Positions 1 through 8,377 of a DNA stretch of 64,000 nt are shown here, one piece after another. The stretch is from Streptomyces sp. NBC_00344. Its GTDB lineage: Bacteria > Actinomycetota > Actinomycetes > Streptomycetales > Streptomycetaceae. Where the stretch lies: contig NZ_CP107996.1 in assembly GCF_036088315.1 (NCBI RefSeq), forward strand, positions 5,996,001 to 6,060,000, in the 5' to 3' direction. Both the position numbers and the translations under genes were made by a program. The notes under the pieces were generated by a model. The model searched no databases, had not been told where the DNA came from, and saw nothing but the letters and a program-made list of their open reading frames with translations. Position 1 is the stretch's first letter. Each line of letters opens with the position of its first letter.

Positions 1-41
1 CCCGCTCCTGCCCGGCGCAGCCGTCCCCGGAACGGCGGTGC

Positions 42-1427
42 TCAGTGCGGGTCGGGCGGCGTGCTGTCGTACGAGGAGGTTCCGGCGTCGAGCAGCGGCG
101 AGTCCTGCGTCATGTGCGCAGGAGCGAACAGCCGCAGCGCGTGATAGCCGATCAGCACGGTCAGGGTGCCCAGGGCGATGCCGCTCAGCCGGAAGTTGTC
201 GGTGAAACTCAGACTGACATCGCCGATGCCGATGATGAGGCCGGCGGCGACGGGCACCAGGTGCAGCGGATTGGAGAGATCCACGCGGGCGCGGATCCAG
301 ATCTGGGCGCCGAGCAGACCGATCATGCCGTAGAGGACGACCGTGATCCCGCCGAGCACACCGCCCGGGATGGCGGCGACGACCGCCCCGAACTTCGGGC
401 AGAGTCCGAAGAGGATGGCGAAGCCCGCTGCGCACCAGTAGGCGGCGGTGGAGTAGATGCGGGTCGCGGCCATCACGCCGATGTTCTCCGCATAGGTGGT
501 GGTCGCAGGACCGCCGACGGCCGTCGAGAGGACGGTGGCCGCGCCATCGGCCATGATCGCCCCGCCGAGCCGGTCGTCGAGTGGATCACCGGTCATCTCG
601 CCGACCGCCTTGACGTGGCCGGCGTTCTCGGCGATCAGCGCCACCACCACGGGCAGGGCGACCAGGATCGCCGAGAGGGAGAAGCTCGGCGCGTGGAAGT
701 CGGGCAGTCCGATCCAGTCGGCGCGGCCCACGCCGGACAGGTCGAGCCGCCAGTGGTCGGTGGCGGCCCCGGAGCCGGTGGTTGAGTGGATCCGTCCGAA
801 GATCCGGTCGAAGACCCAGGAGACCCCGTAGCCGAAGGCCAGTCCGAGGAAGATCGCGATACGTGACCAGAACCCGCGCAGCGCGACGAGCGCGAAGCCG
901 GTGAAGAGCATGGTGAGCAGAGCGGTCCACTGGTCCTGCGGCCAGTAGGTACCCGCGGTCACCGGGGCGAGATTGAAACCGATGAGCATCACGACAGCGC
1001 CGGTGACCACCGGTGGCAGTACGGCGTGGATGATGCGCGCGCCGAGTGCGCGGACGGCCGCCCCGCACAGGAACAGCACCACGCCGACGATCAGCAGTGC
1101 GCCGGTGAGGGTGGCGATCCCGCCGCCCTGGGTCTTGATGACCGCCGCGACACCGACGAAGGACAGGCTGCTGCCGAGGTAGCTGGGGATGCGGCCGCGG
1201 GTGGCGAGCAGGAAGAATATGGTGGCCACACCGGAGGCCATGACGGCCAGGTTGGGATCCAGGCCCATCAGGATCGGCGCCACGAAGCAGGCACCGATCA
1301 TCGAGACCACATGCTGCGCACCGAGGCCCGCGGTGCGCCCCCAGGTGAGCCGCTCACCGGGTTTGACGACTTCGCCGGGTGCGAGGCTCTTGCCGTCGCC
1401 GTGCAGCTTCCAGCCGAAGCCCGCCAT
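42..1427 (-). CDS. NCS2-family nucleobase (uracil/xanthine-type) permease
   Basis: This is a 461-residue polytopic membrane protein of the nucleobase:cation symporter-2 family, which imports uracil, xanthine or related bases with a proton or sodium ion. The first helix carries the family QH pair (QHVVSMIGACF). A conserved helix has AENAGH with the substrate-binding Glu, and ENIGVMAATR fits the nucleobase-ascorbate transporter signature [QEP]NxGxxxxT[RKG]. The reading frame is open upstream, but the start chosen is the ATG that begins MAGFGWKLHG, because GAGGAG lies 8 bases before it. It is divergent from the secreted lyase. No purine or pyrimidine gene is adjacent, so the exact substrate cannot be told. 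Confidence 0.9.
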   Translation of the reverse strand: MAGFGWKLHGDGKSLAPGEVVKPGERLTWGRTAGLGAQHVVSMIGACFVAPILMGLDPNLAVMASGVATIFFLLATRGRIPSYLGSSLSFVGVAAVIKTQGGGIATLTGALLIVGVVLFLCGAAVRALGARIIHAVLPPVVTGAVVMLIGFNLAPVTAGTYWPQDQWTALLTMLFTGFALVALRGFWSRIAIFLGLAFGYGVSWVFDRIFGRIHSTTGSGAATDHWRLDLSGVGRADWIGLPDFHAPSFSLSAILVALPVVVALIAENAGHVKAVGEMTGDPLDDRLGGAIMADGAATVLSTAVGGPATTTYAENIGVMAATRIYSTAAYWCAAGFAILFGLCPKFGAVVAAIPGGVLGGITVVLYGMIGLLGAQIWIRARVDLSNPLHLVPVAAGLIIGIGDVSLSFTDNFRLSGIALGTLTVLIGYHALRLFAPAHMTQDSPLLDAGTSSYDSTPPDPH

Positions 1428-1655
1428 GGTCCTGCTCCTCGGTGCTCTGTGGTGCGGGTGCCCGGCCCGGGAGCGGGACCCTCGTCGGCGCTCGGGGATC
1501 CGGCGCGCGCCGGAGGTCATGCTAATCCGGAACCACGGACTCCCTTTGCAGCGGCCGGCTCTCCTGTCCTCAGCGCCCGCGGGTCTCATCCATGAATCGC
1601 GTACGGAGCATTGTCGTGCGGGGTCGGCGGCCCTACGCTCACCAACGGTCTTGTT

Positions 1656-1672
1656 TATGAACTGCGTTCATA
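1656..1672. promoter_or_regulatory. 17-bp palindrome upstream of the alginate-lyase-family gene
   Basis: A perfect inverted repeat with 7-bp arms (TATGAAC and GTTCATA) around TGC lies 19 bases before the lyase start codon, inside an AT-rich stretch that is probably the promoter. A palindrome at this place looks like a repressor operator. No regulator gene adjoins it, so the binding protein is unknown. The rest of the 264-bp divergent gap shows no other structure. Confidence 0.5.
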
Positions 1673-1691
1673 TATCTGATAGGAGCGTTCC

Positions 1692-2981
1692 ATGAACGGA
1701 AGACCCCGATGGCGTCCGGCCGCGCTGATCGCCGCCGCGGTCACCGTGGCCGCCGTACTCGTTCCGGCCGAGTCCTCCGCCGCGACCGCCCAGCACACCT
1801 CCGCTTGGAAGGTGCCCAGGACCGCGGTGATCGACGGTGAACGGCTTCAGCAGGCACGCATGCGCATCGACCGCGGCGACCCCGCGCTCCGCAGGTCGCT
1901 GAGATCGCTGACCGCGGCCGCGGACACCTGGCTCGGCCAGGGCCCGTGGACCGTCACCGACAAGCCGCAGCCGGCTCCGGGGGGCGACCCGCACGACTAT
2001 CTGAGCCAGGCCCCCTACTGGTGGCCGTCCCAGCCGAAGTCCGCGGACAACCCCTGGGGCTGTCCGTACGTCCAGCGTGACGGCGAGCGCAACCCCGAGG
2101 TCGACACCGGCACCGACCGGCCCGACATCGGAAAGGTCTTCAACTCGGTCACCACGCTCAGCCTGGCCTGGTACTACACGGGCAGGATGGAGTACGCGGA
2201 GCACGCAGCCACCATCGTGCGGACCTGGTTCGTCGATCCGGCGACCCGGATGAACCCGAATCTCGACCACGGGCAGTTCATTCCCTGCAAGTACGACGGC
2301 AGGGCGATCGGCATCATCGACTTCTCGCAGCAGTACACCAGCGTCCTCGACGCCATCGCCGTGCTGGACACGGGGGCGCCGGGCTGGACGAGAAGCGACC
2401 GCGCCGGCATGACCGCCTGGAACAAGGACTTCCTGGGCTGGCTGGTGGGCTCCGACTTCGGCAGGCAGGAGTCGGCCGCCGGGAACAACCACGGCACCTT
2501 CATGGACATGCAGGTGGCCGGGCTCGCGCTCGCCACCGGGGACCGGGCCCTGGCGCGCAGGGTGGTCCTCGACGCCCGTTCGAAGCGGATCGACGCCCAG
2601 ATCGCCGGGGACGGCACCCAGCCGCAGGAACTGGCCCGCACCCGTAGCTGGCACTACTCGACGTTCGACCTGGTGGCCTACACCCGGCTCGCCGCCATCG
2701 GCAGGCGGGTCGGGGTGAACCTGTGGGCCTATCAGGGGCCGCAGGGGCAGAGCCTGTTCAAGGCGGTCGACTGTCTGCTGCCCGCCGCCACCGGGGAGTC
2801 CGACTGGCCGTATCCGGAGCTGGAGTTCTACCGGTACGCGGCGAGCGACATCGTGCACGCGGCCGCGGACGCGGGAGACGTCAGGGCCCGGGCCGCGGTG
2901 CCGGACCTCCAGGCGCCGCCCGGCGGTGACCTGTGGGCGTTGCGGCCCGCGGCGGAGCAACTGGACTCGATAGCGGGCTGA
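1692..2981 (+). CDS. Secreted alginate-lyase-family polysaccharide lyase
   Basis: This 429-residue protein starts with a Sec signal peptide: an Arg-rich N-terminus, a hydrophobic core at about residues 11-25, and likely cleavage after SSA or ATA near 29-32. The rest is an alpha/alpha-barrel of the alginate lyase superfamily (Pfam Alginate_lyase type, PL5/PL38-like). Visible family hallmarks are the aromatic stretch APYWWPS, FNSVTTLSLAWYYTG, and the NNHGTF motif, whose Asn-His pair acts in catalysis in this superfamily. It would cleave acidic polysaccharide such as alginate or glucuronan by beta-elimination outside the cell. AGGAG precedes the ATG. Substrate is not determined by the sequence. 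Confidence 0.82.
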   Translation: MNGRPRWRPAALIAAAVTVAAVLVPAESSAATAQHTSAWKVPRTAVIDGERLQQARMRIDRGDPALRRSLRSLTAAADTWLGQGPWTVTDKPQPAPGGDPHDYLSQAPYWWPSQPKSADNPWGCPYVQRDGERNPEVDTGTDRPDIGKVFNSVTTLSLAWYYTGRMEYAEHAATIVRTWFVDPATRMNPNLDHGQFIPCKYDGRAIGIIDFSQQYTSVLDAIAVLDTGAPGWTRSDRAGMTAWNKDFLGWLVGSDFGRQESAAGNNHGTFMDMQVAGLALATGDRALARRVVLDARSKRIDAQIAGDGTQPQELARTRSWHYSTFDLVAYTRLAAIGRRVGVNLWAYQGPQGQSLFKAVDCLLPAATGESDWPYPELEFYRYAASDIVHAAADAGDVRARAAVPDLQAPPGGDLWALRPAAEQLDSIAG

Positions 2982-3012
2982 ACCGGGGACCCGCCCCCTC
3001 CGGCGGCGCGCA

Positions 3013-3050
3013 CGGCAGCCGTGTCCGGTCCCGTCCGGACGCGGCTGCCG
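3013..3050. terminator. Hairpin between convergent lyase and MFS genes
   Basis: A 16-bp stem with a single G-T mismatch and a 6-base loop sits between the two convergent genes and can fold on either strand. There is no strong T-run, as is usual in Streptomyces, so it is read as a bidirectional terminator. Confidence 0.6.
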
Positions 3051-3090
3051 CGCGTGCACCATCCGATGACGCCCGCGATGCGCCGGCGGT

Positions 3091-4305
3091 TCAGGGGTGC
3101 GGGCCCGGGGCCTCTGCGTCGAGGGGGGTTGATTTCTGCGCCGCGGACCTGCCGGGGCGCAGGACGCCGGCGCCCAGTACTAGGCCGAAGGTCAGTACCG
3201 TCACCAAGGTGAACGACCACACGAGCGAGGTCGCGTTGGCGATGCCGCCGATAGCCGAAGGCGCCACGAGCCCGGAGGTGTAGGTGATGGTCGCGACACC
3301 GGCGATGGCCTGGCTGGGCCGGGGCCCGCTGCGTCCGGCAGCCGCGAAGGCCAGCGGTACGACGACGGCGACACCGAGCCCGATCAGCGCGAAACCGGCC
3401 ATGGCGGCAGGAGGGTTGGGCGCCAGGACGACCAGTACCCCGCCGAGCGTGGCCAGGATCCCGCCCGCACGCACGGTCCGCACGGCTCCGAAGCGGTCCA
3501 CCACGCGGTCGCCCGCGAGTCTGGCCAGCGCCATGGTGAGAGCGAAGGCGGTGGTGGAACCCGCGGCCGCGCCCGGTGAGGTGTTCAGGGTGTCCCGCAG
3601 GAAGACCGCCGACCAGTCCAGGCTGCCGCCCTCCGCGAAGACGGCGCAGAAGCCGACGGCGCCGATGATCAATGCCGACTTCGGCGGCAGCGTGAACCGG
3701 GGCGGCGCCGCCTCGTCGGGTGCGCTCTGAACATCGAGCACACTCCGGCAGGCGACGAGCCCCAGCACGGTGAGGGCGGCCGCGGCTATGCAGTGATGGA
3801 GCCTGGCGTCGCTGCCCAGATGGGCGGCGAGCGTGCCTGCCGCCGATCCGATCAGTGCGCCGGCGCTCCACATTCCGTGCAGCCCCGACATGATCGACCT
3901 GCCGAGACGGGTCTCGGTCTCGACGCCCAGCGCGTTCATCGCCACGTCCGACATGCCCGCCGTCGCGCCGTAGACGAAAAGGGCTGCGCAGAGGGTGATC
4001 AGATTCGACGAAAAGCCGGGCAGGGCCAGGGAGAACGTCCACAGGGCGAGCAGTCCGCTCAGAGCCCTGCGTGCGCCGAAGCGATGGGAGATGGCACCGG
4101 AAAGGGGCATCAGCAGGGTGGAGCCGATGGCAGGGAACGCCAGGGCGAGACCGAGCTGCCCCGCGCTGACTCCGGTGTGGTCCTGGATCCAGGGGATACG
4201 GGTGGCGAAACTGCCGGTGACCGCGCCGTGCACGCAGAACACCGCGGCCAGCGCGTACCGCCCCCGCTTCAGAGTCTGTTGGCCGAAGTCCGTTCCACCG
4301 GTCAT
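3091..4305 (-). CDS. MFS transporter (12-TM, ROK-linked)
   Basis: A 404-residue major facilitator with about twelve hydrophobic segments; after the second helix it has SHRFGARRAL, a version of the MFS cytoplasmic loop motif, and a matching DRFGAVRTV in the second half. GGGAGG lies shortly before the chosen ATG (MTGGTDFGQQ). The frame runs open far upstream over the ROK gene but that part is antisense shadow. It is divergent from a ROK regulator with a shared 123-bp promoter region containing a palindrome, so its expression is probably repressed by that ROK protein in response to a sugar or sugar derivative. Substrate and direction of transport are unknown. Confidence 0.85.
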   Translation of the reverse strand: MTGGTDFGQQTLKRGRYALAAVFCVHGAVTGSFATRIPWIQDHTGVSAGQLGLALAFPAIGSTLLMPLSGAISHRFGARRALSGLLALWTFSLALPGFSSNLITLCAALFVYGATAGMSDVAMNALGVETETRLGRSIMSGLHGMWSAGALIGSAAGTLAAHLGSDARLHHCIAAAALTVLGLVACRSVLDVQSAPDEAAPPRFTLPPKSALIIGAVGFCAVFAEGGSLDWSAVFLRDTLNTSPGAAAGSTTAFALTMALARLAGDRVVDRFGAVRTVRAGGILATLGGVLVVLAPNPPAAMAGFALIGLGVAVVVPLAFAAAGRSGPRPSQAIAGVATITYTSGLVAPSAIGGIANATSLVWSFTLVTVLTFGLVLGAGVLRPGRSAAQKSTPLDAEAPGPHP

Positions 4306-4383
4306 GCACCCTCCCCGGGTGTTGTTCTGCGGGCCGCGTTCGCATGGTGTGTCCGTGTGCCGGGCCGCGGTGCGCCAGTAAAC

Positions 4384-4404
4384 TATCAGGTAACCTGCCT
4401 GATA
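4384..4404. promoter_or_regulatory. Palindromic operator between MFS and ROK genes
   Basis: TATCAGG and CCTGATA form a perfect inverted repeat with a 7-base spacer, 24 bases before the ROK start codon. The centre itself carries CAGG/CCTG half-matches, so binding could spread over more than one register. Its position in a shared divergent promoter fits autoregulation by the adjacent ROK repressor; this is inference. Confidence 0.65.
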
Positions 4405-4428
4405 AATAGATCTGGAAGGATCCCCGGC

Positions 4429-5601
4429 ATGCCCGCTTCCTCGAGCACCGCCCGGGCCATCAACGACCGGCTCGCCCTCGACCTCCTGCAGGACGAAGGC
4501 CCGTTGACGGCAGGCCAGCTGAAGACACTCACCGGACTGTCCCGCCCGAGCGTCGCCGACCTCGTGGACCGATTGCAGGGCGCCGGGCTGATCGAGGTCG
4601 TCGGCGAGTCCGGCGCTGACCGCCGCGGCCCGAACGCACGGCTCTACGGGATCGTCGCGGACCGGGCTCACCTCGCGGCCCTCGACGTACGGACCGGCGG
4701 CGTCGCCGTGGTCGTCGCCGACCTGCTGGGACTCACCCTCGCCGAGGCCACGCTGCCCATCAGTCAGGACACCGGCACCGAGCCCGCCGTCGAGCAGGCG
4801 GTGGCGCTCCTGGAGCGGACGGTGGCCCAGGCGGGCGCCGCCCGGCTGCACAGTGTCGGCATCGGCGCCCCCGGCCTGATCGACCCGGCCACCGGAGAGC
4901 TGCGCGCCACCACCGGGCTGCCCGCCTGGCACCGCCGGCTCGTCGTCGCCCTGCAGGAAAGGCTGCCCGCCACCGTCCTCGTCGAGAACGAGACCAATCT
5001 GGCTGCCGTCGCCGAACAGCGGACTGGCGCCGCCCGCGGCCTCGACACCTTCGTGCTGCTGTGGCTCGGCCACGGGGTGGGCGCCGCCGTGGTGCTCGGG
5101 GGAAAGCTGCGCCGCGGGGCCTCGGGCGGCGCCGGAGAACTCGGCTTCCTCCCGGTGCCGGGCTCCGGGGGTCTTCCTTCGGCCACCGGGTGCGACGACG
5201 GATTCCACGCGCTGGTGGGCAGCGCCGGGATCTGCGCGCTCGCCGCCGAGCACGGCATCGAGGCGGTCCCGGAGCCGCAGGAGCCCGCCGCCGCCGCCGT
5301 CGTGCGGAGCGCGCCGTCGGCCGGGGACAGCGGTGCGGCGTTCCTGGACGCGCTCGCCCGGCGCATCGCCGTCGGTGTCGCGGCGGTCGCGGCCGTGCTC
5401 GACCCCGGCTGCGTGGTGATCGGCGGTGAGGTCGGACTCGCGGGCGGACCGGGGCTCGCCGTCCTGGTCGGTGAACACGTGGCCCGGCTCTCCCCGCTGC
5501 GTACAGAAGTACGGGCCGGGGCGCTGGGCGGTGGCGCGGTACTGCACGGCGCGCTGCTCACGGCGCGCGAAGCCGCGCAGGACGAGCTGTTCAGCGGCTG
5601 A
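4429..5601 (+). CDS. ROK-family transcriptional regulator
   Basis: 390 residues. The N-terminal 75 residues form a winged helix-turn-helix (GPLTAGQLKTLTGLSRPSVADLVDRLQ spans the helices), followed by a ROK (repressor, ORF, kinase) domain with GIGAPGLID and ENETNLAAVAEQ, the latter in the sugar-binding part, and GASGGAGELGFL. The zinc-binding CxCGxxGCxE motif expected about 15 residues after GELGFL is missing; only one Cys (TGCDD) is present, so sugar-kinase activity is unlikely and it should be a pure regulator. The ATG follows GGAAGGA. It probably controls the divergent MFS gene and itself through the palindrome in between. Confidence 0.88.
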   Translation: MPASSSTARAINDRLALDLLQDEGPLTAGQLKTLTGLSRPSVADLVDRLQGAGLIEVVGESGADRRGPNARLYGIVADRAHLAALDVRTGGVAVVVADLLGLTLAEATLPISQDTGTEPAVEQAVALLERTVAQAGAARLHSVGIGAPGLIDPATGELRATTGLPAWHRRLVVALQERLPATVLVENETNLAAVAEQRTGAARGLDTFVLLWLGHGVGAAVVLGGKLRRGASGGAGELGFLPVPGSGGLPSATGCDDGFHALVGSAGICALAAEHGIEAVPEPQEPAAAAVVRSAPSAGDSGAAFLDALARRIAVGVAAVAAVLDPGCVVIGGEVGLAGGPGLAVLVGEHVARLSPLRTEVRAGALGGGAVLHGALLTAREAAQDELFSG

Positions 5602-5718
5602 GGCGCCCGGGCCGCACCGCGCGAGCGGCGGTTTCCGGACCCGTCTGTGAGCCACCCCACAGCGGTCCCCCGCATGGCCGACAGCCGGACGTGGCAGACT
5701 GACCATGTAACAGCAGCA

Positions 5719-5845
5719 GCGCACTCCGGGGTCGGTGTAATTCCGAACCGGCGGTTACAGTCCGCGACCCGTCCGCATCCAGCGGGCGGTTGACCAGGTG
5801 AAATTCCTGGACCGACGGTGAAAGTCCGGATGGGAGGCAGTGCGC
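5719..5845 (+). promoter_or_regulatory. FMN riboswitch (RFN element)
   Basis: The leader of the rib operon has the conserved RFN parts in order: P1 strand GCGCAC at 5719-5724, then GTCGGTGTAATTCCGAACCG and GGCGGTTACAGTCCGCGACC, a variable hairpin, GACCAGGTGAAATTCCTGGA, CCGACGGTGAAAGTCCGGAT and GGGAGGCAGTGCGC closing P1 at 5840-5845. It binds flavin mononucleotide and shuts down the riboflavin genes. ribD starts 137 bases downstream, leaving room for an expression platform. Confidence 0.97.
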
Positions 5846-5874
5846 GGCGGGCCGTTCGGTATGCCGTTGCCGGT

Positions 5875-5894
5875 GACACGTCCATGGACGTGTC
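5875..5894 (+). promoter_or_regulatory. 20-nt perfect palindrome in the riboswitch expression platform
   Basis: Between the FMN aptamer and the ribD ribosome site lies a perfect 20-base palindrome (GACACGTCCATGGACGTGTC). In RNA it could only form a hairpin by opening its central bases. It may be part of the switching structure, or a dyad for a DNA-binding protein. No U-run follows, so it is not a classic intrinsic terminator. Confidence 0.5.
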
Positions 5895-5982
5895 CCTCGT
5901 GCTCCGGCGTGCTGACGCGTTCCCGCTTTCTGTCGTCATCGACAGGCCCCGGAGTCCGTGCCCGAAGAGGCAGGAGGACCCG

Positions 5983-7071
5983 GTGGCCACCGCAGCCGCT
6001 GTATCGGCGCACGCAGCCGACGCCATGCGCCGAGCGATCTCGCTCGCAGCCCGCGGACTCGGCTCCACCAGCCCCAATCCGGTCGTCGGATGCGTCATCG
6101 CCGACGCCGCGGGCAGGACTGTCGGTGAAGGCTTCCACCAGCGCGCAGGCGGGCCGCACGCCGAGGTGAACGCACTCACCGCAGCCGGCCGACTGGCCCG
6201 CGGCGCGACCGCGTACGTCACGCTCGAACCCTGCAATCACACCGGTCGCACGGGTCCCTGCGCCCAGGCGCTCATCGATGCGGGGATCGCCCGCGTGGTC
6301 TACGCCGTGGGCGACCCGAACCCTCAGGCCACCGGCGGCGCCGACACCCTGCGTGCGGCCGGGATCGAGGTGACGGCCGGCGTCCTCACCGATGAGGCCG
6401 AAGCGGGCAACGCCGCCTGGCTCACCTCCGTGCGCCTCGGCCGGCCCCATGTCACCTGGAAGTACGCGGCATCCCTCGACGGCCGGATCGCAGCGGCCGA
6501 CCGCACGAGCCGCTGGATCACTTCGCCAGAGTCCCGCGCCGACGTCCACCGGCTGCGCGCCGAGTCGGACGCGGTCGTGGTCGGCTCGGGCACGGCCCGC
6601 ACCGACGACCCGCACCTCGCGGTACGCGGCATCGAGGGCGCCATTCAGCCTCTGCGGGTCGTCGTCGACACCAATGCGACGGCGGTCAGGGCCGGTGCGC
6701 GCATCCTCGACGACGCAGCGCCGACGCTGATCGCCGTCGCCGACGACGCGCAGACAGGTCTTCCCGGCGTCGTGCGGCTCCCGCGCACCGCCGGCGGTCT
6801 CGACATCCCGGCCCTGCTCGCGGCGCTCCACGAGCGCGGCGTCCGCTCGGTACTCCTCGAAGGCGGTCCTGCCCTGGCCGGGGCTTTCGTGGCCGCGGGC
6901 GCCGTCGACCGGGTCGTCGGCTATCTCGCCCCCGTACTCATCGGCGCGGGCCCCGCCGCGCTCGCCGATGCCGGAATCACCACCATCACCGAAGCGTTGC
7001 GCCTCGACGTCACCGAGACCGTCCGCATCGGCCCCGATCTGCGGATCACCGCCACCCCTAAGGAGCGCTGA
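5983..7071 (+). CDS. ribD: Bifunctional diaminohydroxyphosphoribosylaminopyrimidine deaminase / reductase
   Basis: 362 residues, the usual RibD size. The N-terminal deaminase has the zinc site HAEVNAL and PCNHTGRTGPC; the C-terminal half is the NADPH-dependent reductase (KYAASLDGRIA, VGSGTARTDDP, LEGGPALAGAF). It carries out the second and third steps of riboflavin synthesis from the GTP cyclohydrolase II product. The frame is open upstream through the riboswitch, but GTG at 5983 is chosen because AGGAGG lies 5 bases before it and RibD homology starts there (MRRAISLAARGLGSTSPNPVVG). First gene of the rib operon, under the FMN riboswitch. Confidence 0.96.
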   Translation: MATAAAVSAHAADAMRRAISLAARGLGSTSPNPVVGCVIADAAGRTVGEGFHQRAGGPHAEVNALTAAGRLARGATAYVTLEPCNHTGRTGPCAQALIDAGIARVVYAVGDPNPQATGGADTLRAAGIEVTAGVLTDEAEAGNAAWLTSVRLGRPHVTWKYAASLDGRIAAADRTSRWITSPESRADVHRLRAESDAVVVGSGTARTDDPHLAVRGIEGAIQPLRVVVDTNATAVRAGARILDDAAPTLIAVADDAQTGLPGVVRLPRTAGGLDIPALLAALHERGVRSVLLEGGPALAGAFVAAGAVDRVVGYLAPVLIGAGPAALADAGITTITEALRLDVTETVRIGPDLRITATPKER

Positions 7072-7076
7072 GCGCC

Positions 7077-7727
7077 GTGTTCACCGGAATCGTCGAAGAA
7101 CTGGGTGAGGTCACCGCCGTCGAGAATCTCGGCGACGCCTCCCGCTTCCGTCTGCGCGGACCCGTCGTCACCGACGGCGCCACGCACGGCGACTCGATCG
7201 CCGTCAACGGAGTCTGTCTCACGGTGGTCGACTTCGGCAGCGGCGAATTCACCGCCGATGTCATGGCCGAGACGCTCACCCGTTCCAGCCTCGGCGCGCT
7301 CGATGTCGGTTCCCGGGTGAACCTCGAGCGGCCCATGGCGCTCGGCGGCCGCCTCGGCGGACACCTGGTCCAGGGGCACGTGGACGGCACCGGCACCATC
7401 GTGGAACGCAAGCTCTCCGAGAACTGGGAGATCGTGAAGATCTCGCTGCCCGCCGACCTCACCCGCTATGTCGTCGAAAAGGGTTCCATCACCGTCGACG
7501 GCGTGAGCCTGACCGTGGTCGAAGCGGGCCGCGACTACTTCACCATCAGCCTCATCCCGACCACGCTCGCGCTGACCACACTCGGCCTCAAGCAGCCCGG
7601 TGACCCGGTCAACCTGGAAGTGGATGTGCTCGCCAAGTACGTCGAAAGGCTGCTCGGCGCGGGCGCCGTCCCCGGCATCCCCGCCGGCGCCCCGTCCGTC
7701 ACCGACACAGAGGAGCGGGTGAAGTGA
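7077..7727 (+). CDS. ribE: Riboflavin synthase alpha subunit
   Basis: 216 residues starting with the hallmark FTGIVEELG (GTG start). Two tandem lumazine-binding repeats are visible, each with a VNGVCLTV or VDGVSLTV motif and the paired [13 protein letters not shown] segment. It dismutates two molecules of 6,7-dimethyl-8-ribityllumazine to riboflavin. The gene starts 5 bases after ribD and its stop overlaps the start of the transporter gene (GTGA), so the operon is translationally coupled. Confidence 0.96.
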   Translation: MFTGIVEELGEVTAVENLGDASRFRLRGPVVTDGATHGDSIAVNGVCLTVVDFGSGEFTADVMAETLTRSSLGALDVGSRVNLERPMALGGRLGGHLVQGHVDGTGTIVERKLSENWEIVKISLPADLTRYVVEKGSITVDGVSLTVVEAGRDYFTISLIPTTLALTTLGLKQPGDPVNLEVDVLAKYVERLLGAGAVPGIPAGAPSVTDTEERVK

Positions 7728-8377
7728 GCGCACTGTCCTGGCTCAACACCGAGGCGTTCACCGCCTTCGGCCAGCACATCATCTGGTCGGACATGCTCGG
7801 CAACACCATCGGGCTGGCGGCGCTGGCGCTCGGCTGGCGGCGGTCCATCTGGACCTGGCCCGCCCAGTTCCTGTCCGGGGTGATCCTCGTGGCCGCCAAC
7901 CTCTCCGTGCAGCAGGCGGGAGGCGTCGGCAAGCAGATCGTCGTCATCGCGGTGGCCGTCTGGGGCTGGCAGCGATGGAGCTCCGGCCGGCAGCAGGCCC
8001 AGGACGGCACCCTGGCCGTCCGGTTCGCCCGCTGGCGCGAGCGGGGGTACCTGGTGGCCGGCGCCGCCCTCGGGACACTCGCGGTCGGCGGCCTGTTCAC
8101 GGCCTTCCCCTCGCTCTCCTGGAGCCCGTGGGCGGACGCCTACATCTTCGTCGGCACCGTGGTCGCGATGGTCGCTCAGGCGCGCGGCCTGGTCGAGTTC
8201 TGGTTCGCCTGGCTGCTCGTCGACCTGGTGGGCGTTCCACTCAACTTCCACAGCGGCCTCGCTTTCTCCGGCCTCATCTATGTCGTCTACGGCGCGCTCG
8301 TCCTGTGGGGCATGCGCGACTGGTGGCTCCGCTCCCGTACGACCACCGAGCCCGCCCTCGAAGGAGCAGCAGCATGA
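7724..8377 (+). CDS. ribM: PnuC-type riboflavin transporter RibM
   Basis: 217 residues with about seven hydrophobic helices of the PnuC (nicotinamide riboside transporter) fold. It opens with [13 protein letters not shown], continues [20 protein letters not shown], and has Trp-rich helices that face the vitamin in this family. Its position inside the rib operon, between ribE and ribBA, is the known place of ribM in Streptomyces and Corynebacterium, where it takes up riboflavin by facilitated transport. It overlaps ribE at its start (GTGA) and ribBA at its end (ATGA). It is named here on context as well as sequence; a nicotinamide riboside role is less likely. Confidence 0.88.
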   Translation: MSALSWLNTEAFTAFGQHIIWSDMLGNTIGLAALALGWRRSIWTWPAQFLSGVILVAANLSVQQAGGVGKQIVVIAVAVWGWQRWSSGRQQAQDGTLAVRFARWRERGYLVAGAALGTLAVGGLFTAFPSLSWSPWADAYIFVGTVVAMVAQARGLVEFWFAWLLVDLVGVPLNFHSGLAFSGLIYVVYGALVLWGMRDWWLRSRTTTEPALEGAAA

